Of a stretch of DNA of 64,000 nt, positions 27,219-36,529 are shown in pieces (the first letter of the stretch is position 1; each line of letters opens with the position of its first letter). The DNA comes from Arthrobacter sp. YN. GTDB lineage: Bacteria; Actinomycetota; Actinomycetes; Actinomycetales; Micrococcaceae. The position numbers were made by a program, and so were the translations under genes. The stretch is from the NCBI RefSeq assembly GCF_002224285.1, contig NZ_CP022436.1, forward strand, positions 806,001-870,000, read 5' to 3'. The notes under the pieces were generated by a model, which saw only the letters and a program-made list of their open reading frames with translations, was not told where the DNA came from and did no database searches.

Positions 27219-28802
27219 ATGGCACGAAGGTCACAAGTGGACAGTCAAGTGGACGTCGACGTCGATAGCGACGGACACCTCATTGGGATGGTCCGTGCCG
27301 GCGAGATGTCCGCATTCGACGGGCTCTACGAGCGCCACGTTTCCATCGCCTCTGCCGTAGCCAAGCGCAACGTGGACAATCCGAGCGATGCCGAGGACGT
27401 TGTTGCTGAGGCGTTCCAGTCCGTGCTGCAAAGCCTGGTGGCAGGGAAAGGGCCGGATACCTTCTTCCGGGCGTACTTGTTGTCCACGGTAACCCGGCTG
27501 TCCCACCAACGGAATCGAAAAGCCGGCAAGGTCCTGCCAAGCAGTGACGAATCTGTCCTGGACCAAACTCTGGCAGATTCCGATACAGCAGTCAGCGCCT
27601 TCGAGTCACAAACCGTGGCCAAAGCATTCCGTGCCCTGCCGGAACGTTGGCAGGCTGTGCTGTGGTACCTGGACGTTGAGCGCATGAAGCCGGCGGCCGT
27701 CGCTCCCATTCTTGGGCTGTCCGCCAACGCGGTTTCTGCACTGGCGCTCCGGGCACGTGAGGGGCTCAGGCGGCATTACCTTCAATTCCATATCGCAGAC
27801 CAGCCTGATGACGGGTGTGCCGCGTTCGTCACGAAACTAGGTAACTACCTCCGGGGCGGACTTTCCAGTGCAACGGAGCGCAAAGTTCGCGAGCATCTGA
27901 ACGGCTGCTCCAAATGCACGGCAGCCCTTGCAGAACTGAAGGATGTCGAGAACAGCATGAGGGGGGTACTTCTTCCGCTGGTGACGGGTATCCCAGTGGC
28001 TGCGTGGGCGGCAAAAGGGGGTGGGCTGGGAATTCTTGGCGGGATGGCGCCGGCAAAAGCGGTGATGGTCGTTCCGACCCTTGCGAAACCCGTCGTGATG
28101 GCTGTCATTGCAGCGGCAGGCGTGGGGCTGGTCTTGGGAGCAGTGGGAATAGTGGACCAACTGACCCCTGACGCTTACATGGAAGAGCGCGCCGTCGAAA
28201 CCGGCGCCCCTCCGTTGGACAAGGGCCCAGCGCTGGTTACACCTTCAGCGTCCCGAACCGATACACCGGACCCTGCCCCGTCGGTCTTGGTCCAGCCGGC
28301 GCCGGTGGAGACCACCCCTTCGGTGTCAGTGCCGGAGCCGTCAACGGAGCCCGTGCCGCCACCAGTTCCGGAGCCGGATCCCGTTCCGGTTCCGACGCCC
28401 ACTCCCACCACGCCTGCACCAGTTCCCTCTACGGTGCCCTCGCAATCTGGACGGGCACAGGTCTCCGGTACTGCCAAGCGCACCTCTGAGGGCTACTTCC
28501 GCGGCACTGCCATGGAAGTCGACTTCAGTGCCTCAGGCACCCGGCCCTTGGGCGCAGGTACGGCGGTGTTTGCGGTGGGCAGGGATTCACGGATCGTGGA
28601 GAGCTCCATCGAGGCACCAGAAGGATGGTCGTGTTCCATGGCGGGTGGCACTGAAGTTACGTGCAACACGGATTCAGTCCGGCGCAGCGATCTGCACTTC
28701 CATGTGACTGTGCAATCCAAGCGCCATAAGACCGACGGCGTACTGAGGTACTCACTGAGCGGGAGCGGCCTGGTCACGGGAGAGTTTGAGTACCGCTATT
28801 AA
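27219..28802 (+). CDS. ECF sigma factor fused to zinc-finger anti-sigma, membrane anchor and extracytoplasmic domain
   Basis: A 527-residue one-protein signalling unit. Region sigma-2 spans about 25-95 (DGLYERHVSIASAVAKRNV, DAEDVVAEAFQSVL), sigma-4 about 130-185 (LPERWQAVLWYLDVERMK, LGLSANAVSALALRAREGLR). Then a zf-HC2 anti-sigma motif with HLNGCSKC near residue 226, one membrane helix (VVMAVIAAAGVGLVLGAVG, about 285-305), a Pro/Glu/Thr-rich stalk to about 415 and a beta-rich C-terminal domain outside the cell. Sigma/anti-sigma fusions of this layout are known among actinobacterial ECF groups with C-terminal extensions. The neighbours are a wall-anchored protein and a polysaccharide operon, the likely regulon. 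Release of the sigma part would need proteolysis or a conformational signal. Confidence 0.9.
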   Translation: MARRSQVDSQVDVDVDSDGHLIGMVRAGEMSAFDGLYERHVSIASAVAKRNVDNPSDAEDVVAEAFQSVLQSLVAGKGPDTFFRAYLLSTVTRLSHQRNRKAGKVLPSSDESVLDQTLADSDTAVSAFESQTVAKAFRALPERWQAVLWYLDVERMKPAAVAPILGLSANAVSALALRAREGLRRHYLQFHIADQPDDGCAAFVTKLGNYLRGGLSSATERKVREHLNGCSKCTAALAELKDVENSMRGVLLPLVTGIPVAAWAAKGGGLGILGGMAPAKAVMVVPTLAKPVVMAVIAAAGVGLVLGAVGIVDQLTPDAYMEERAVETGAPPLDKGPALVTPSASRTDTPDPAPSVLVQPAPVETTPSVSVPEPSTEPVPPPVPEPDPVPVPTPTPTTPAPVPSTVPSQSGRAQVSGTAKRTSEGYFRGTAMEVDFSASGTRPLGAGTAVFAVGRDSRIVESSIEAPEGWSCSMAGGTEVTCNTDSVRRSDLHFHVTVQSKRHKTDGVLRYSLSGSGLVTGEFEYRY

Positions 28803-28907
28803 ACGGATTCATAGGCAGCGTCACGAATCTCCTTCCCTGCCCACTACTTCTACGGCGGTCTCCGGAGATGGGAACCGTGCTAATTCGCTACGCATTATGG
28901 GGGCATT

Positions 28908-29822
28908 ATGGAAGCAACGCTGTTCGCCGTTGCTGGTTTGTTGGGGATTCTGGTGGCTGTCTGGGCTTTGGTTCCAGCTGGCCGGAACTGGTTCGCGCGG
29001 AAGTTCAGTTCACCGAACAGGCTCCGTTGGACGTTGGCCGGTTTGGGAAGTTTGCTGCTGCTGGCCCTCGCGGGGTGTGCAATCGGACGCACGCATCCGT
29101 CCTGGCTGAATACCGTGGTTGTGTTTGCAGGCGCAGGGCTGATCGTTGCGTGCCTTGTTGCTCCGGCGTTTCGGATCCGCTATAGGGTGGCTGCCCAGCC
29201 TAGAAGGGTGCTCGCCATCGGTGCGCACCCTGATGATCTGGAATTGGCCTGTGGTGCCACGCTGGCCAAGTTGTCCGACGCCGGCCATGACGTCAGGACC
29301 ATGGTGATGAGTGCCGGAAGCAAGGGCGGAGACAGCCGTGTCCGGGTAACGGAGGCTGCTGCAGGCTCGGACTTCATGGGCGCCACTGCAGTGCAGGTCC
29401 ACCACTTCCAAGACACCAACTTGTCCGAGCATGGGCAGGAGATGGTGAAAGCGATCGAGGAAGCCATTGAGGACTTCCGTCCGGACGTTGTCATCACGCA
29501 TTCCCGCAATGACTACCACCAGGACCACCAAGCGGTCCATAGTGCCACTATGCGGGCGGCGCGGCGGCACTCCTCCATTCTGTGCTTTGAGAGTCCGTCA
29601 TCCACCCGGCAGTTCGATCCCAGCGTTTTTGTGGACATCGCCGGGTATGTGGACGTGAAAATCCATGCCGTGGGCATGCACCGGAATCAAAAGGGCAAGC
29701 CGTACATGAGCGCTGAAAGGGTCCGCAGTCTCGCGGCCTTCCGGGGCTCACAGGTCAAGACCACCTATGCAGAAGGTTTTGAACCTGTTCGATTGCTCGG
29801 CTCCGCGGTAGGGGAGTTCTGA
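28908..29822 (+). CDS. LmbE/PIG-L-family deacetylase with three N-terminal membrane helices
   Basis: Zinc-dependent N-deacetylase of the LmbE/PIG-L family, whose members remove acetyl groups from GlcNAc conjugates (MshB, PIG-L). Three membrane helices (about 4-24, 41-62, 67-89) precede the catalytic domain; basic residues after helices 1 and 3 place the catalytic domain in the cytoplasm. Zinc ligands are in AIGAHPDDLELACG (about 102-115) and the distal HSRNDYHQDHQAVH (about 193-206). It starts an operon whose next genes overlap by 1-4 bp (ATP-grasp, GT2, lipoprotein). GGGGG lies five bases before ATG 28908. It is 105 bp behind the sigma/anti-sigma fusion gene. Confidence 0.9.
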   Translation: MEATLFAVAGLLGILVAVWALVPAGRNWFARKFSSPNRLRWTLAGLGSLLLLALAGCAIGRTHPSWLNTVVVFAGAGLIVACLVAPAFRIRYRVAAQPRRVLAIGAHPDDLELACGATLAKLSDAGHDVRTMVMSAGSKGGDSRVRVTEAAAGSDFMGATAVQVHHFQDTNLSEHGQEMVKAIEEAIEDFRPDVVITHSRNDYHQDHQAVHSATMRAARRHSSILCFESPSSTRQFDPSVFVDIAGYVDVKIHAVGMHRNQKGKPYMSAERVRSLAAFRGSQVKTTYAEGFEPVRLLGSAVGEF

Positions 29823-30745
29823 TGGTACGCGTGCTGGTGACGGGTGTTGGCGGGCCGGCAGGAGATTCCCTGGCACGTCAATTGGTGGACCAAGGACATT
29901 GGGTTCTGGGCGTCGATATGAAACAGGTCCACGCTTCGGCGGCGGACGCAGTGTCCGTGGTGTCACCCTCAAGTGCACCCGGCTACTTATGGGAACTTCG
30001 CGGACTCGTAGCCACTTATGAGATAGAACTGGTGGTGCCAACCGTCAGCGACGAGCTGGTGATGGTGGCGGAGGCCAGGGATGATTTCGCTCCGGGAGTC
30101 GAGATCCTGATCGCGGACCCCACACCCGTCCGGATCGCGAATGACAAATACCTCACCATGAAGTGTCTTGCCAACGCCAATGTAGGTGTTCCGGATTTCG
30201 CGTTGCCGGGGGATTTCAGCTCAATCAATGAGGCAATGGCCCGTTTTGGCGGATCCTTGGTGGTCAAGCCCCGGGTGTCGCGCGGTGGACGCGGAGTCCA
30301 GGTCCTGGAAAGGGCTGCCGACGGCGGAAGGAACGCCGCGCGCATATGGTCCTCATTGGACGATTCCTGGATCGTGCAGCGCTTTGCGCCGGGCGCCGAG
30401 TATGCGCCTGTGGTATTTCGGCCCTGGCAGGAGTCCGAGCAGGACGATCTTGTGGTGGTGCTGGAAAAGACAGAGCTTAAACATGGTCGCGTCGGCAACG
30501 CGCTCTCGGTCAGGAGAGTGGATACGCCGGAGGCGCCCGACATCGCCCGGATAGCGGAAGCAGCCTCCGCCGCACTGGGCCTGGCTGGTCCCGTCGACGT
30601 GGACGTCCGCCGCATGTGGGACGGAACTCCGGTGGTTCTGGAGGTCAACGCCAGGTTTGGCGCCAACAGTGCCTACGCCCCGGAACTCCTGGAACGGGTC
30701 CTGCGGAGTTATGTCAGCGGGCCAATGATGGGACGGACTGTGTGA
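29822..30745 (+). CDS. ATP-grasp ligase-like protein
   Basis: A 307-residue ATP-grasp protein of the carbamoyl-phosphate-synthetase-like group, which activates a carboxylate as acyl phosphate and joins it to an amine or thiol. The N-terminal Rossmann-like half starts VRVLVTGVGGPAGDSLARQL; the ATP-grasp half shows NDKYLTMKCLANANVGVPDF, LVVKPRVSRGGRGVQVL (ATP lysine), and the Mg-binding VVLEVNARFGANSA. Its ATG overlaps the deacetylase stop in TGATG, and its stop overlaps the glycosyltransferase start. In that context a ligase that acylates a freshly exposed amino-sugar amine is a reasonable inference, parallel to MshB followed by MshC in mycothiol synthesis; the substrate is not proven. Confidence 0.82.
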   Translation: MVRVLVTGVGGPAGDSLARQLVDQGHWVLGVDMKQVHASAADAVSVVSPSSAPGYLWELRGLVATYEIELVVPTVSDELVMVAEARDDFAPGVEILIADPTPVRIANDKYLTMKCLANANVGVPDFALPGDFSSINEAMARFGGSLVVKPRVSRGGRGVQVLERAADGGRNAARIWSSLDDSWIVQRFAPGAEYAPVVFRPWQESEQDDLVVVLEKTELKHGRVGNALSVRRVDTPEAPDIARIAEAASAALGLAGPVDVDVRRMWDGTPVVLEVNARFGANSAYAPELLERVLRSYVSGPMMGRTV

Positions 30746-32019
30746 GTTTGGTTGACGCGGCCATGGCGTTCGTCCAGTGTGGCGGCTTGGTGATCCTGGG
30801 TTTCGGAGCGGTCAAGATCGCCTACGTTCCACTGGCCTTGTACTTCAACTGGTTCCACCGCTCCAAACCTCCAAAGCATCGCTACTCGGTTCTCAGCCAG
30901 CGGCCGTTGGTGTCTGTAATCGTCCCCGGCTACAACGAAGCCGTGGTCATCACTAAATGCGTCGAGTCGATCCTGGCGAGCAGGTATCTGCGGCTTGAGG
31001 TCATTCTGGTAGATGACGGCTCCACCGATTCCACCGCACGCATTATGGCGGGACTGGCGGAGCAGTATGACAGGGTGCGCTTCCTGTCGCAGACGAACGC
31101 CGGGAAGGGGGCCGCCCTCAACTATGGAATCGCCGCAGCGCACGGCGACATCCTGATGTTTGTTGACGCGGACGGGATCTTTGCCCCGGACACACTCATG
31201 AACATGCTGGAAGGTTTCGACCATCCAAAAGTGGGAGCAGTATGCGGCGATGACCGGCCCGTGAACCTGAACCGTGTTCAAACCATGATGCTTGCCGTCC
31301 TGAGCCACGTTGGCACAGGTCTGGTCCGCAGGGCCCTTTCCTTGTTGCACTGCCTGCCCATAGTTTCCGGGAACATCGGCGCCTTCCGGAGCGAACTCGT
31401 GAGGCAAGTGGGTGGATTCCACGAGGACACTCTTGGTGAAGACCTCGAACTGACGTGGAGGGTCTACAAGGCCGGCTACCGGGTTCGCTTCCAGCCCAGC
31501 GCCTTGGTCTACGCTGAGTCGCCCTCCACCATTGGAGGACTGTGGCGCCAGCGCGTGCGGTGGTCGCGCGGGCTGCTGCAAACACTCCGGATGCACGTCG
31601 GGATGCTCGGGCGGCGGCGTTACGGGCTGTTTGGCATGTTCCTGGTGTTCAACGCCATCACCATGGTGGTGATACCCGTGCTGCAACTTGCCATCTTGGC
31701 GGTCCTGCCCTTTCTCTACATTGCCGGTGAAGGTCCGGTGCCGGGCCAGGTCTTCGCGATTCTTGGCTGGTTGGGCCTTTTCGTGTCTCTGGCCTTGGTG
31801 TGTTTTTCCATTGGTCTTAACCGGTCATGGCGGGATCTGCGATTCCTTTGGACCCTGCCGTTATGGCCCTTCTATTCGGTGTTCGTTGGACTGGCGTTGG
31901 CCAGCGCAATCGGCAAGGAGATCCGTGGCACACCGGCCAAATGGAACAAGTTGCAACGCACCGGTGTCATCAGCGTGATTGCTGCCGAGGCCAAAGTCCC
32001 GAAAGAGGTGGGCGCGTGA
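30742..32019 (+). CDS. Processive GT2 glycosyltransferase (PgaC/hyaluronan synthase-like)
   Basis: Membrane-embedded family 2 glycosyltransferase of 425 residues. Start GTG 30742 overlaps the ATP-grasp stop (GTGA). One helix at about 8-32, then the GT-A domain: SVIVPGYNEAVVITKCVESI, VILVDDGSTDST, the DxD-like MFVDADGIFAPDTL, GEDLELTWRVYKAGYRV and QRVRW, the processive QxxRW signature. Four C-terminal helices follow (about 298-395). The pattern is that of beta-polysaccharide synthases such as PgaC/IcaA, which polymerise GlcNAc from UDP-GlcNAc and extrude the chain. The coupled deacetylase and hydrolase-like lipoprotein support an amino-sugar polymer or oligomer. Confidence 0.9.
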   Translation: MSLVDAAMAFVQCGGLVILGFGAVKIAYVPLALYFNWFHRSKPPKHRYSVLSQRPLVSVIVPGYNEAVVITKCVESILASRYLRLEVILVDDGSTDSTARIMAGLAEQYDRVRFLSQTNAGKGAALNYGIAAAHGDILMFVDADGIFAPDTLMNMLEGFDHPKVGAVCGDDRPVNLNRVQTMMLAVLSHVGTGLVRRALSLLHCLPIVSGNIGAFRSELVRQVGGFHEDTLGEDLELTWRVYKAGYRVRFQPSALVYAESPSTIGGLWRQRVRWSRGLLQTLRMHVGMLGRRRYGLFGMFLVFNAITMVVIPVLQLAILAVLPFLYIAGEGPVPGQVFAILGWLGLFVSLALVCFSIGLNRSWRDLRFLWTLPLWPFYSVFVGLALASAIGKEIRGTPAKWNKLQRTGVISVIAAEAKVPKEVGA

Positions 32020-33116
32020 ACCGCGCAGCCTCAGCGATCGCAGGCGCCCTGCTGGCCTCGACCCTGACGATGGCCTCGTGCGCCGGGGAACCACTTCCCA
32101 AGCCTGCGGACCGCATGGTCAACCTGGGCTTTGAGGACGTGGTGAACAGTGAGCCCGGCTACCTTGCGAAACTCTCAGAACGTTTGGACTCAGTGAATGC
32201 CACGGCGGTGTCCATCTCCGTTGGACGCACCGATTGGACAGCTTTCCCGTGGCCGGACCAATCCGGGGCGGAGTCCAGTGAGGTTTCCCAGTCAGGACGG
32301 GACTTCGTGGCAGAGTCCATCACGGCGCTGGAGACTGCGGATGACGGAAGCAAGCGCGATGTCATCCTGACCATCGACGTCTTATTGGACCGCGCGCTGA
32401 AGGAAGATCCTGCCCTTGCCGGGAGGAACGTTGACGGGGCGGCATCCGATTCCTTTGCGGGTGTGTGGTCATTGAGGCACGGCGCGGCCGGTACCCGGCT
32501 GGCTTCCCTCGCCGCTGCTGTCGCCAAGAAGTACAGGCCCTCGGCAGTGAACCTCACAGAGCTCATGTTCGACGACTTCACTTTCGGCGGCAACGATCTC
32601 AAGGACTTCAAAGTCACCACCGGCTCCACGGACTGGCCCCGAAACGGTGACGGAACCATCGATACGTCAGACCCACGAATCCATACGTGGCGCAGCGAAG
32701 CTATGGCGGACATCGTGCGCAAGGTGAGTGCCGCCGTCGAACCTTATGGTGTCAATCTGGACATGGACGTGCGCTCGCCGCGCGATTCCCCGTCCGGGGA
32801 TCGGGCGGACAGCGGACATGACTACGATCTCCTACTCAAGCAGGTGGACCGGCTTCACGTGTGGGAGTACGTGGGGCTCAACGGCGAACGGTCCCCGAAG
32901 ACCCGGGAATTGGCTGAATCCATGAACCGCCGCGCGGGCTCCCGAATGTCCTTGTCGGTGGGACTTTGGTCCAATGAGGGCCGGATATCGGCGGGAGAGT
33001 TCGGTACGGCTTTGCGGGAGGCGGCGCTCGGCGGGGCCACTTCGGTGTCCGTGACACCTGCCAGCCTCATGGAGGACCAGCACTGGGAGGAACTGAGGAA
33101 GGCCTGGGCCGGGTAG
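32016..33116 (+). CDS. Lipoprotein with TIM-barrel hydrolase-like domain
   Basis: A 366-residue predicted lipoprotein starting at GTG 32016 in a GTGA overlap with the synthase gene. Residues 1-21 form the signal with lipobox MASC, Cys22. The rest looks like a (beta/alpha)8 glycosidase-like fold: AVSISVGRTDWTAFPWP, LTELMFDDFTFGGNDLKDF, GVNLDMDVRSP and VDRLHVWEYVGLNG, with acidic residues at strand ends. The arrangement recalls the C-terminal hydrolase domain of PgaB, which acts on exported poly-GlcNAc, but I cannot assign a family. It would act outside the membrane on the product of the upstream synthase. Confidence 0.7.
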   Translation: MNRAASAIAGALLASTLTMASCAGEPLPKPADRMVNLGFEDVVNSEPGYLAKLSERLDSVNATAVSISVGRTDWTAFPWPDQSGAESSEVSQSGRDFVAESITALETADDGSKRDVILTIDVLLDRALKEDPALAGRNVDGAASDSFAGVWSLRHGAAGTRLASLAAAVAKKYRPSAVNLTELMFDDFTFGGNDLKDFKVTTGSTDWPRNGDGTIDTSDPRIHTWRSEAMADIVRKVSAAVEPYGVNLDMDVRSPRDSPSGDRADSGHDYDLLLKQVDRLHVWEYVGLNGERSPKTRELAESMNRRAGSRMSLSVGLWSNEGRISAGEFGTALREAALGGATSVSVTPASLMEDQHWEELRKAWAG

Positions 33117-33159
33117 GTGAGGACTGTCGAGTCGATTCCCCGAGGAGTACGCTGACCGC

Positions 33160-33474
33160 ATGGGGATGGACACAGTGGTTGCAATCGTGGTCAGCGGTGC
33201 CCTGATACTCGGCTCTATTTGGGCCGGCACGGGACTTGTTCAACGGGGCGTTCCAGCGAAAGGTGCTACAGGCACGCTGGGGAGCGTCCTCTCCATGATT
33301 GAACCCGCCACCGGTGCGCCTACCAGGCTAGAGGCGGCTGCTGCGATCGAGGAAATGCGGCAGCGCAGGCACGAGAAACTCTCCGCGGGGCCCGGCCTGG
33401 TGCACGATGAGCTGATGAGCGGCAAAGTGGTCCTGCCCGGGCGGGCCGATTCGAAACGTGAAGCCAAAATCTGA
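33160..33474 (+). CDS. Small membrane-anchored protein, function unknown
   Basis: A 104-residue protein not recognised. An N-terminal hydrophobic helix (TVVAIVVSGALILGSIWAG, about residues 5-23) is followed by a charged soluble tail with a helical segment ARLEAA-like (TRLEAAAAIEEMRQRRHEKL). It follows the polysaccharide lipoprotein by 43 bp in the same direction and may be the last gene of that operon. AGGAG lies about 14 bases before ATG 33160. Confidence 0.65.
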   Translation: MGMDTVVAIVVSGALILGSIWAGTGLVQRGVPAKGATGTLGSVLSMIEPATGAPTRLEAAAAIEEMRQRRHEKLSAGPGLVHDELMSGKVVLPGRADSKREAKI

Positions 33475-33592
33475 GACGCATTCCATGGGTCGAGTTCGGG
33501 GCGGGTAAGATCCCGTAGGAAACCCTAGTAATCCGGCTCACAGTATCCAGCGCAGTGTACGGGCCAAAACCAGATCCCGAAGGTATGCATCC

Positions 33593-36391
33593 ATGGTTCA
33601 CACTGCCCCTCAAGACACCGATCTCGCTGCAGAATTGCGCGCCGACGTGCGCCGCGTTTCCACGCTCCTGGGTGAATCGTTGGTTCGCCAGCACGGTCCG
33701 GAATTGCTTGCCCTGGTGGAGCAGGTCCGCCTGCTGACCAAGGAGTCCAAGGAAGCCGCGCGCGGCGGTGCTGATGCCACCGGGCCTTGGAGCGCGCACG
33801 ACGTCGTTGCCCAGGTCCGCGAGTTACTCGCCTCCCTGCCGCTGGACCAGGCGACGGATCTGGTGAGGGCCTTTGCGTTCTACTTCCACCTCACCAATGC
33901 GGCGGAACAGGTCCATCGTGTCCGTGGCCTCCGCACCCGGCAGGAAAAGGATGGCTGGTTGGCCAAAGCCGTTTCCGAGATAGCCGGCCAAGCGGGTCCC
34001 CAGGTCTTGCAGGACGTGATCAACGAACTCGACGTCCGCCCCATTTTCACGGCGCACCCCACGGAAGCTTCACGCCGTTCCGTGTTGGACAAGGTCCGTA
34101 AACTCTCCGATGTCCTTGCCGAGCCCACGGCGGAAGGCACGTCCGCGCGTCGTCGACAGGACCGGCAGCTTGCAGAAATCATCGATCAGATGTGGCAGAC
34201 CGATGAGTTGCGCCAGGTCCGCCCCACGCCCGTGGATGAGGCACGAAACGCCATCTACTACTTGAACAGCATCCTGACCGACGCCATGCCGGAAATGCTG
34301 ACGGACTTGTCTGAGCTTCTGGCCGAGCACGGTGTCGCGCTTCCGGTGGCCGCCGCGCCGCTGCGGTTTGGTTCGTGGATCGGTGGTGACCGTGACGGCA
34401 ACCCCAACGTCACAGCTGCTGTCACCCGGGAGATCCTGCAGCTGCAGAACCAGAACGCCGTGCGCATCAGCATTGCCTTGATCGACGAACTCATTTCGGT
34501 GCTGTCCAACTCCACGGCACTTTTTGGGGCCGACCAGGTACTGCTGGACTCGATCGCCGAAGACCTCAAGAACCTCCCGGGGCTGGACAAGCGCATCCTT
34601 GAACTGAACGCTCAAGAGCCCTACAGGCTCAAGCTGACATGCATCAAGGCCAAGCTCATCAACACGGGACGCCGCGTTTCGGCGTCGACGTATCACGAGC
34701 CAGGCCGCGACTACGCCACCACCTCAGAGCTGCTGGCAGAATTCGGGCTGTTGGAGGACTCACTGCGGAACCACTCAGCCGCGCTGGTGGCAGATGGTGC
34801 TCTGGCCCGTGTTCGCCGGGCAATCGCAGCCTTCGGCCTGCATTTGGCAACGCTGGATATCCGCGAGCACGCCGATTACCACCACGACGCTGTTGGCCAG
34901 CTTGTGGACCGACTCGGCACGGAGAAGCCGTACGGCGAGCTCAGCCGTGAGGAGCGCTTTACGTTCCTGGGCGCAGAACTGGCCTCCCACCGCCCGCTCT
35001 CCGGGCACCCCATCAAGCTGGAGGGTACTGCCGACGGCACGTATGACGTCTTCCGGAGCATCCGGCAGGCGCTTCACACCTATGGGCCGGACGTAGTGGA
35101 GACGTACATCATCTCGATGACCCGGGGCGCTGATGATGTCCTTGCCGCTGCCGTCCTGGCCCGTGAAGCTGGACTGATTGACCTTTTCGGGGCCAAGCCT
35201 CACGCCAAGATCGGGTTTGCCCCGCTGCTGGAAACCGTGGAAGAACTGCGCGCTTCTGCCGAGATCGTGGACCAGTTGCTGTCCGATCCGTCCTACCGGG
35301 AACTCGTCCGTCTCCGCGGCGATGTCCAAGAGGTCATGCTGGGCTACTCCGATTCCAACAAGGAATCCGGAGTGATGACCAGCCAGTGGGAAATCCATAA
35401 AACCCAGCGCAAACTGCGCGATGTAGCCGCCAAACACGGCGTGCGCGTCCGCTTGTTCCATGGCCGTGGTGGTTCCGTGGGCCGCGGCGGCGGACCGACA
35501 TACGACGCCATCATGGCGCAGCCGAACGGCGTCCTTGAAGGTGAGATCAAGTTCACCGAGCAAGGTGAGGTCATTTCGGACAAATACTCCCTGCCCGAAC
35601 TGGCACGCGAAAACCTTGAGTTGTCCCTTGCTGCGGTGATGCAGGGCTCGGCTCTGCACCGGACTCCGCGTACTTCGGAGGACGAGCGCGAGCGCTACGC
35701 GAACGTCATGGAAACCATCTCCGACGCAGCATTCGACCGTTACCGCACCCTGATCGACGATCCCGAGTTGCCGGCCTACTTCCTCGCCTCCACCCCGGTG
35801 GAGCAGTTGGGTTCGCTGAACATCGGATCGCGCCCGTCCAAGCGTCCGGATTCCGGCGCAGGCCTCGGGGGTCTCCGGGCTATCCCATGGGTCTTCGGTT
35901 GGACCCAGTCCCGGCAGATCGTTCCGGGGTGGTTTGGTGTGGGTTCAGGCCTGAAGGCTGCCCGCGAGGCAGGCAACACCGACCAGCTCCTGGAGATGAT
36001 GGACCGCTGGCACTTCTTCCGCTCGGTCATCTCCAACGTGGAGATGACGCTTGCAAAGACTGACATGGAAATTGCCGGTCACTACGTTTCGTCGCTGGTC
36101 CCGGAGGAACTTCACCGCCTGTTCCACATGATCCGTGACGAATACGAGCTCACCGTGGCCGAAATTGAGCGGCTTACAGGCGAGATCGAGCTCCTCGATG
36201 CCCAGCCCACGCTCAAACGTTCCCTGGAAATCCGCGATCAGTACCTGGATCCCATCAGTTACCTTCAGGTGGAGCTGCTCCGCCGCGTGCGCGAAGAGTC
36301 CGTGTCCGGAACCGAGATCGACGAACGGCTGCAGCGGGCCATGCTCATCACGGTCAACGGTGTGGCCGCGGGCCTGCGCAACACCGGCTAA
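33593..36391 (+). CDS. ppc: Phosphoenolpyruvate carboxylase
   Basis: Cytosolic anaplerotic enzyme that carboxylates phosphoenolpyruvate to oxaloacetate. At 932 residues it has normal bacterial length. Active-site motifs are [14 protein letters not shown] (about residue 145), [13 protein letters not shown] (about 580) and the glycine-rich loop [15 protein letters not shown] (about 620); [20 protein letters not shown] contains the basic residues of the allosteric aspartate region, and the C-terminus ends LRNTG as usual. GAAGG lies nine bases before ATG 33593. The 118 bp upstream hold a TAAGAT box near 33508-33514. The gene stands alone; a repeat-derived hairpin follows the stop. Confidence 0.97.
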   Translation: MVHTAPQDTDLAAELRADVRRVSTLLGESLVRQHGPELLALVEQVRLLTKESKEAARGGADATGPWSAHDVVAQVRELLASLPLDQATDLVRAFAFYFHLTNAAEQVHRVRGLRTRQEKDGWLAKAVSEIAGQAGPQVLQDVINELDVRPIFTAHPTEASRRSVLDKVRKLSDVLAEPTAEGTSARRRQDRQLAEIIDQMWQTDELRQVRPTPVDEARNAIYYLNSILTDAMPEMLTDLSELLAEHGVALPVAAAPLRFGSWIGGDRDGNPNVTAAVTREILQLQNQNAVRISIALIDELISVLSNSTALFGADQVLLDSIAEDLKNLPGLDKRILELNAQEPYRLKLTCIKAKLINTGRRVSASTYHEPGRDYATTSELLAEFGLLEDSLRNHSAALVADGALARVRRAIAAFGLHLATLDIREHADYHHDAVGQLVDRLGTEKPYGELSREERFTFLGAELASHRPLSGHPIKLEGTADGTYDVFRSIRQALHTYGPDVVETYIISMTRGADDVLAAAVLAREAGLIDLFGAKPHAKIGFAPLLETVEELRASAEIVDQLLSDPSYRELVRLRGDVQEVMLGYSDSNKESGVMTSQWEIHKTQRKLRDVAAKHGVRVRLFHGRGGSVGRGGGPTYDAIMAQPNGVLEGEIKFTEQGEVISDKYSLPELARENLELSLAAVMQGSALHRTPRTSEDERERYANVMETISDAAFDRYRTLIDDPELPAYFLASTPVEQLGSLNIGSRPSKRPDSGAGLGGLRAIPWVFGWTQSRQIVPGWFGVGSGLKAAREAGNTDQLLEMMDRWHFFRSVISNVEMTLAKTDMEIAGHYVSSLVPEELHRLFHMIRDEYELTVAEIERLTGEIELLDAQPTLKRSLEIRDQYLDPISYLQVELLRRVREESVSGTEIDERLQRAMLITVNGVAAGLRNTG

Positions 36392-36397
36392 CAAACG

Positions 36398-36520
36398 CTC
36401 ACTCACGTCCCTCGGGGTTTCAAGGGTCCCTCTCTCATCTGGTGAGAGAGGGATCCGCTCAAGGGCGCGGTATGTGAGAGAGGGATCCGCCCAAGGGCAC
36501 GGTACGTGAGAGACGGTTAG
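36398..36520. repeat. 32-bp repeats in opposing orientations after ppc
   Basis: Plus-orientation copies (ACGCTCACTCACGTCCCTCG from 36398, then CCCTCTCTCA) meet minus-orientation copies TGAGAGAGGGATCCGC at 36443 and 36475 and TGAGAGACGG at 36507, again 32 bp apart. This is the only site with both orientations. Confidence 0.9.
36427..36453. terminator. Repeat-derived hairpin downstream of ppc
   Basis: TCCCTCTCTCA (36427-36437) pairs perfectly with TGAGAGAGGGA (36443-36453) around the loop TCTGG. It is formed by two repeat units facing each other 36 bp after the ppc stop, and could terminate ppc transcription. Confidence 0.65.
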
Positions 36521-36529
36521 GGTGGTGGG

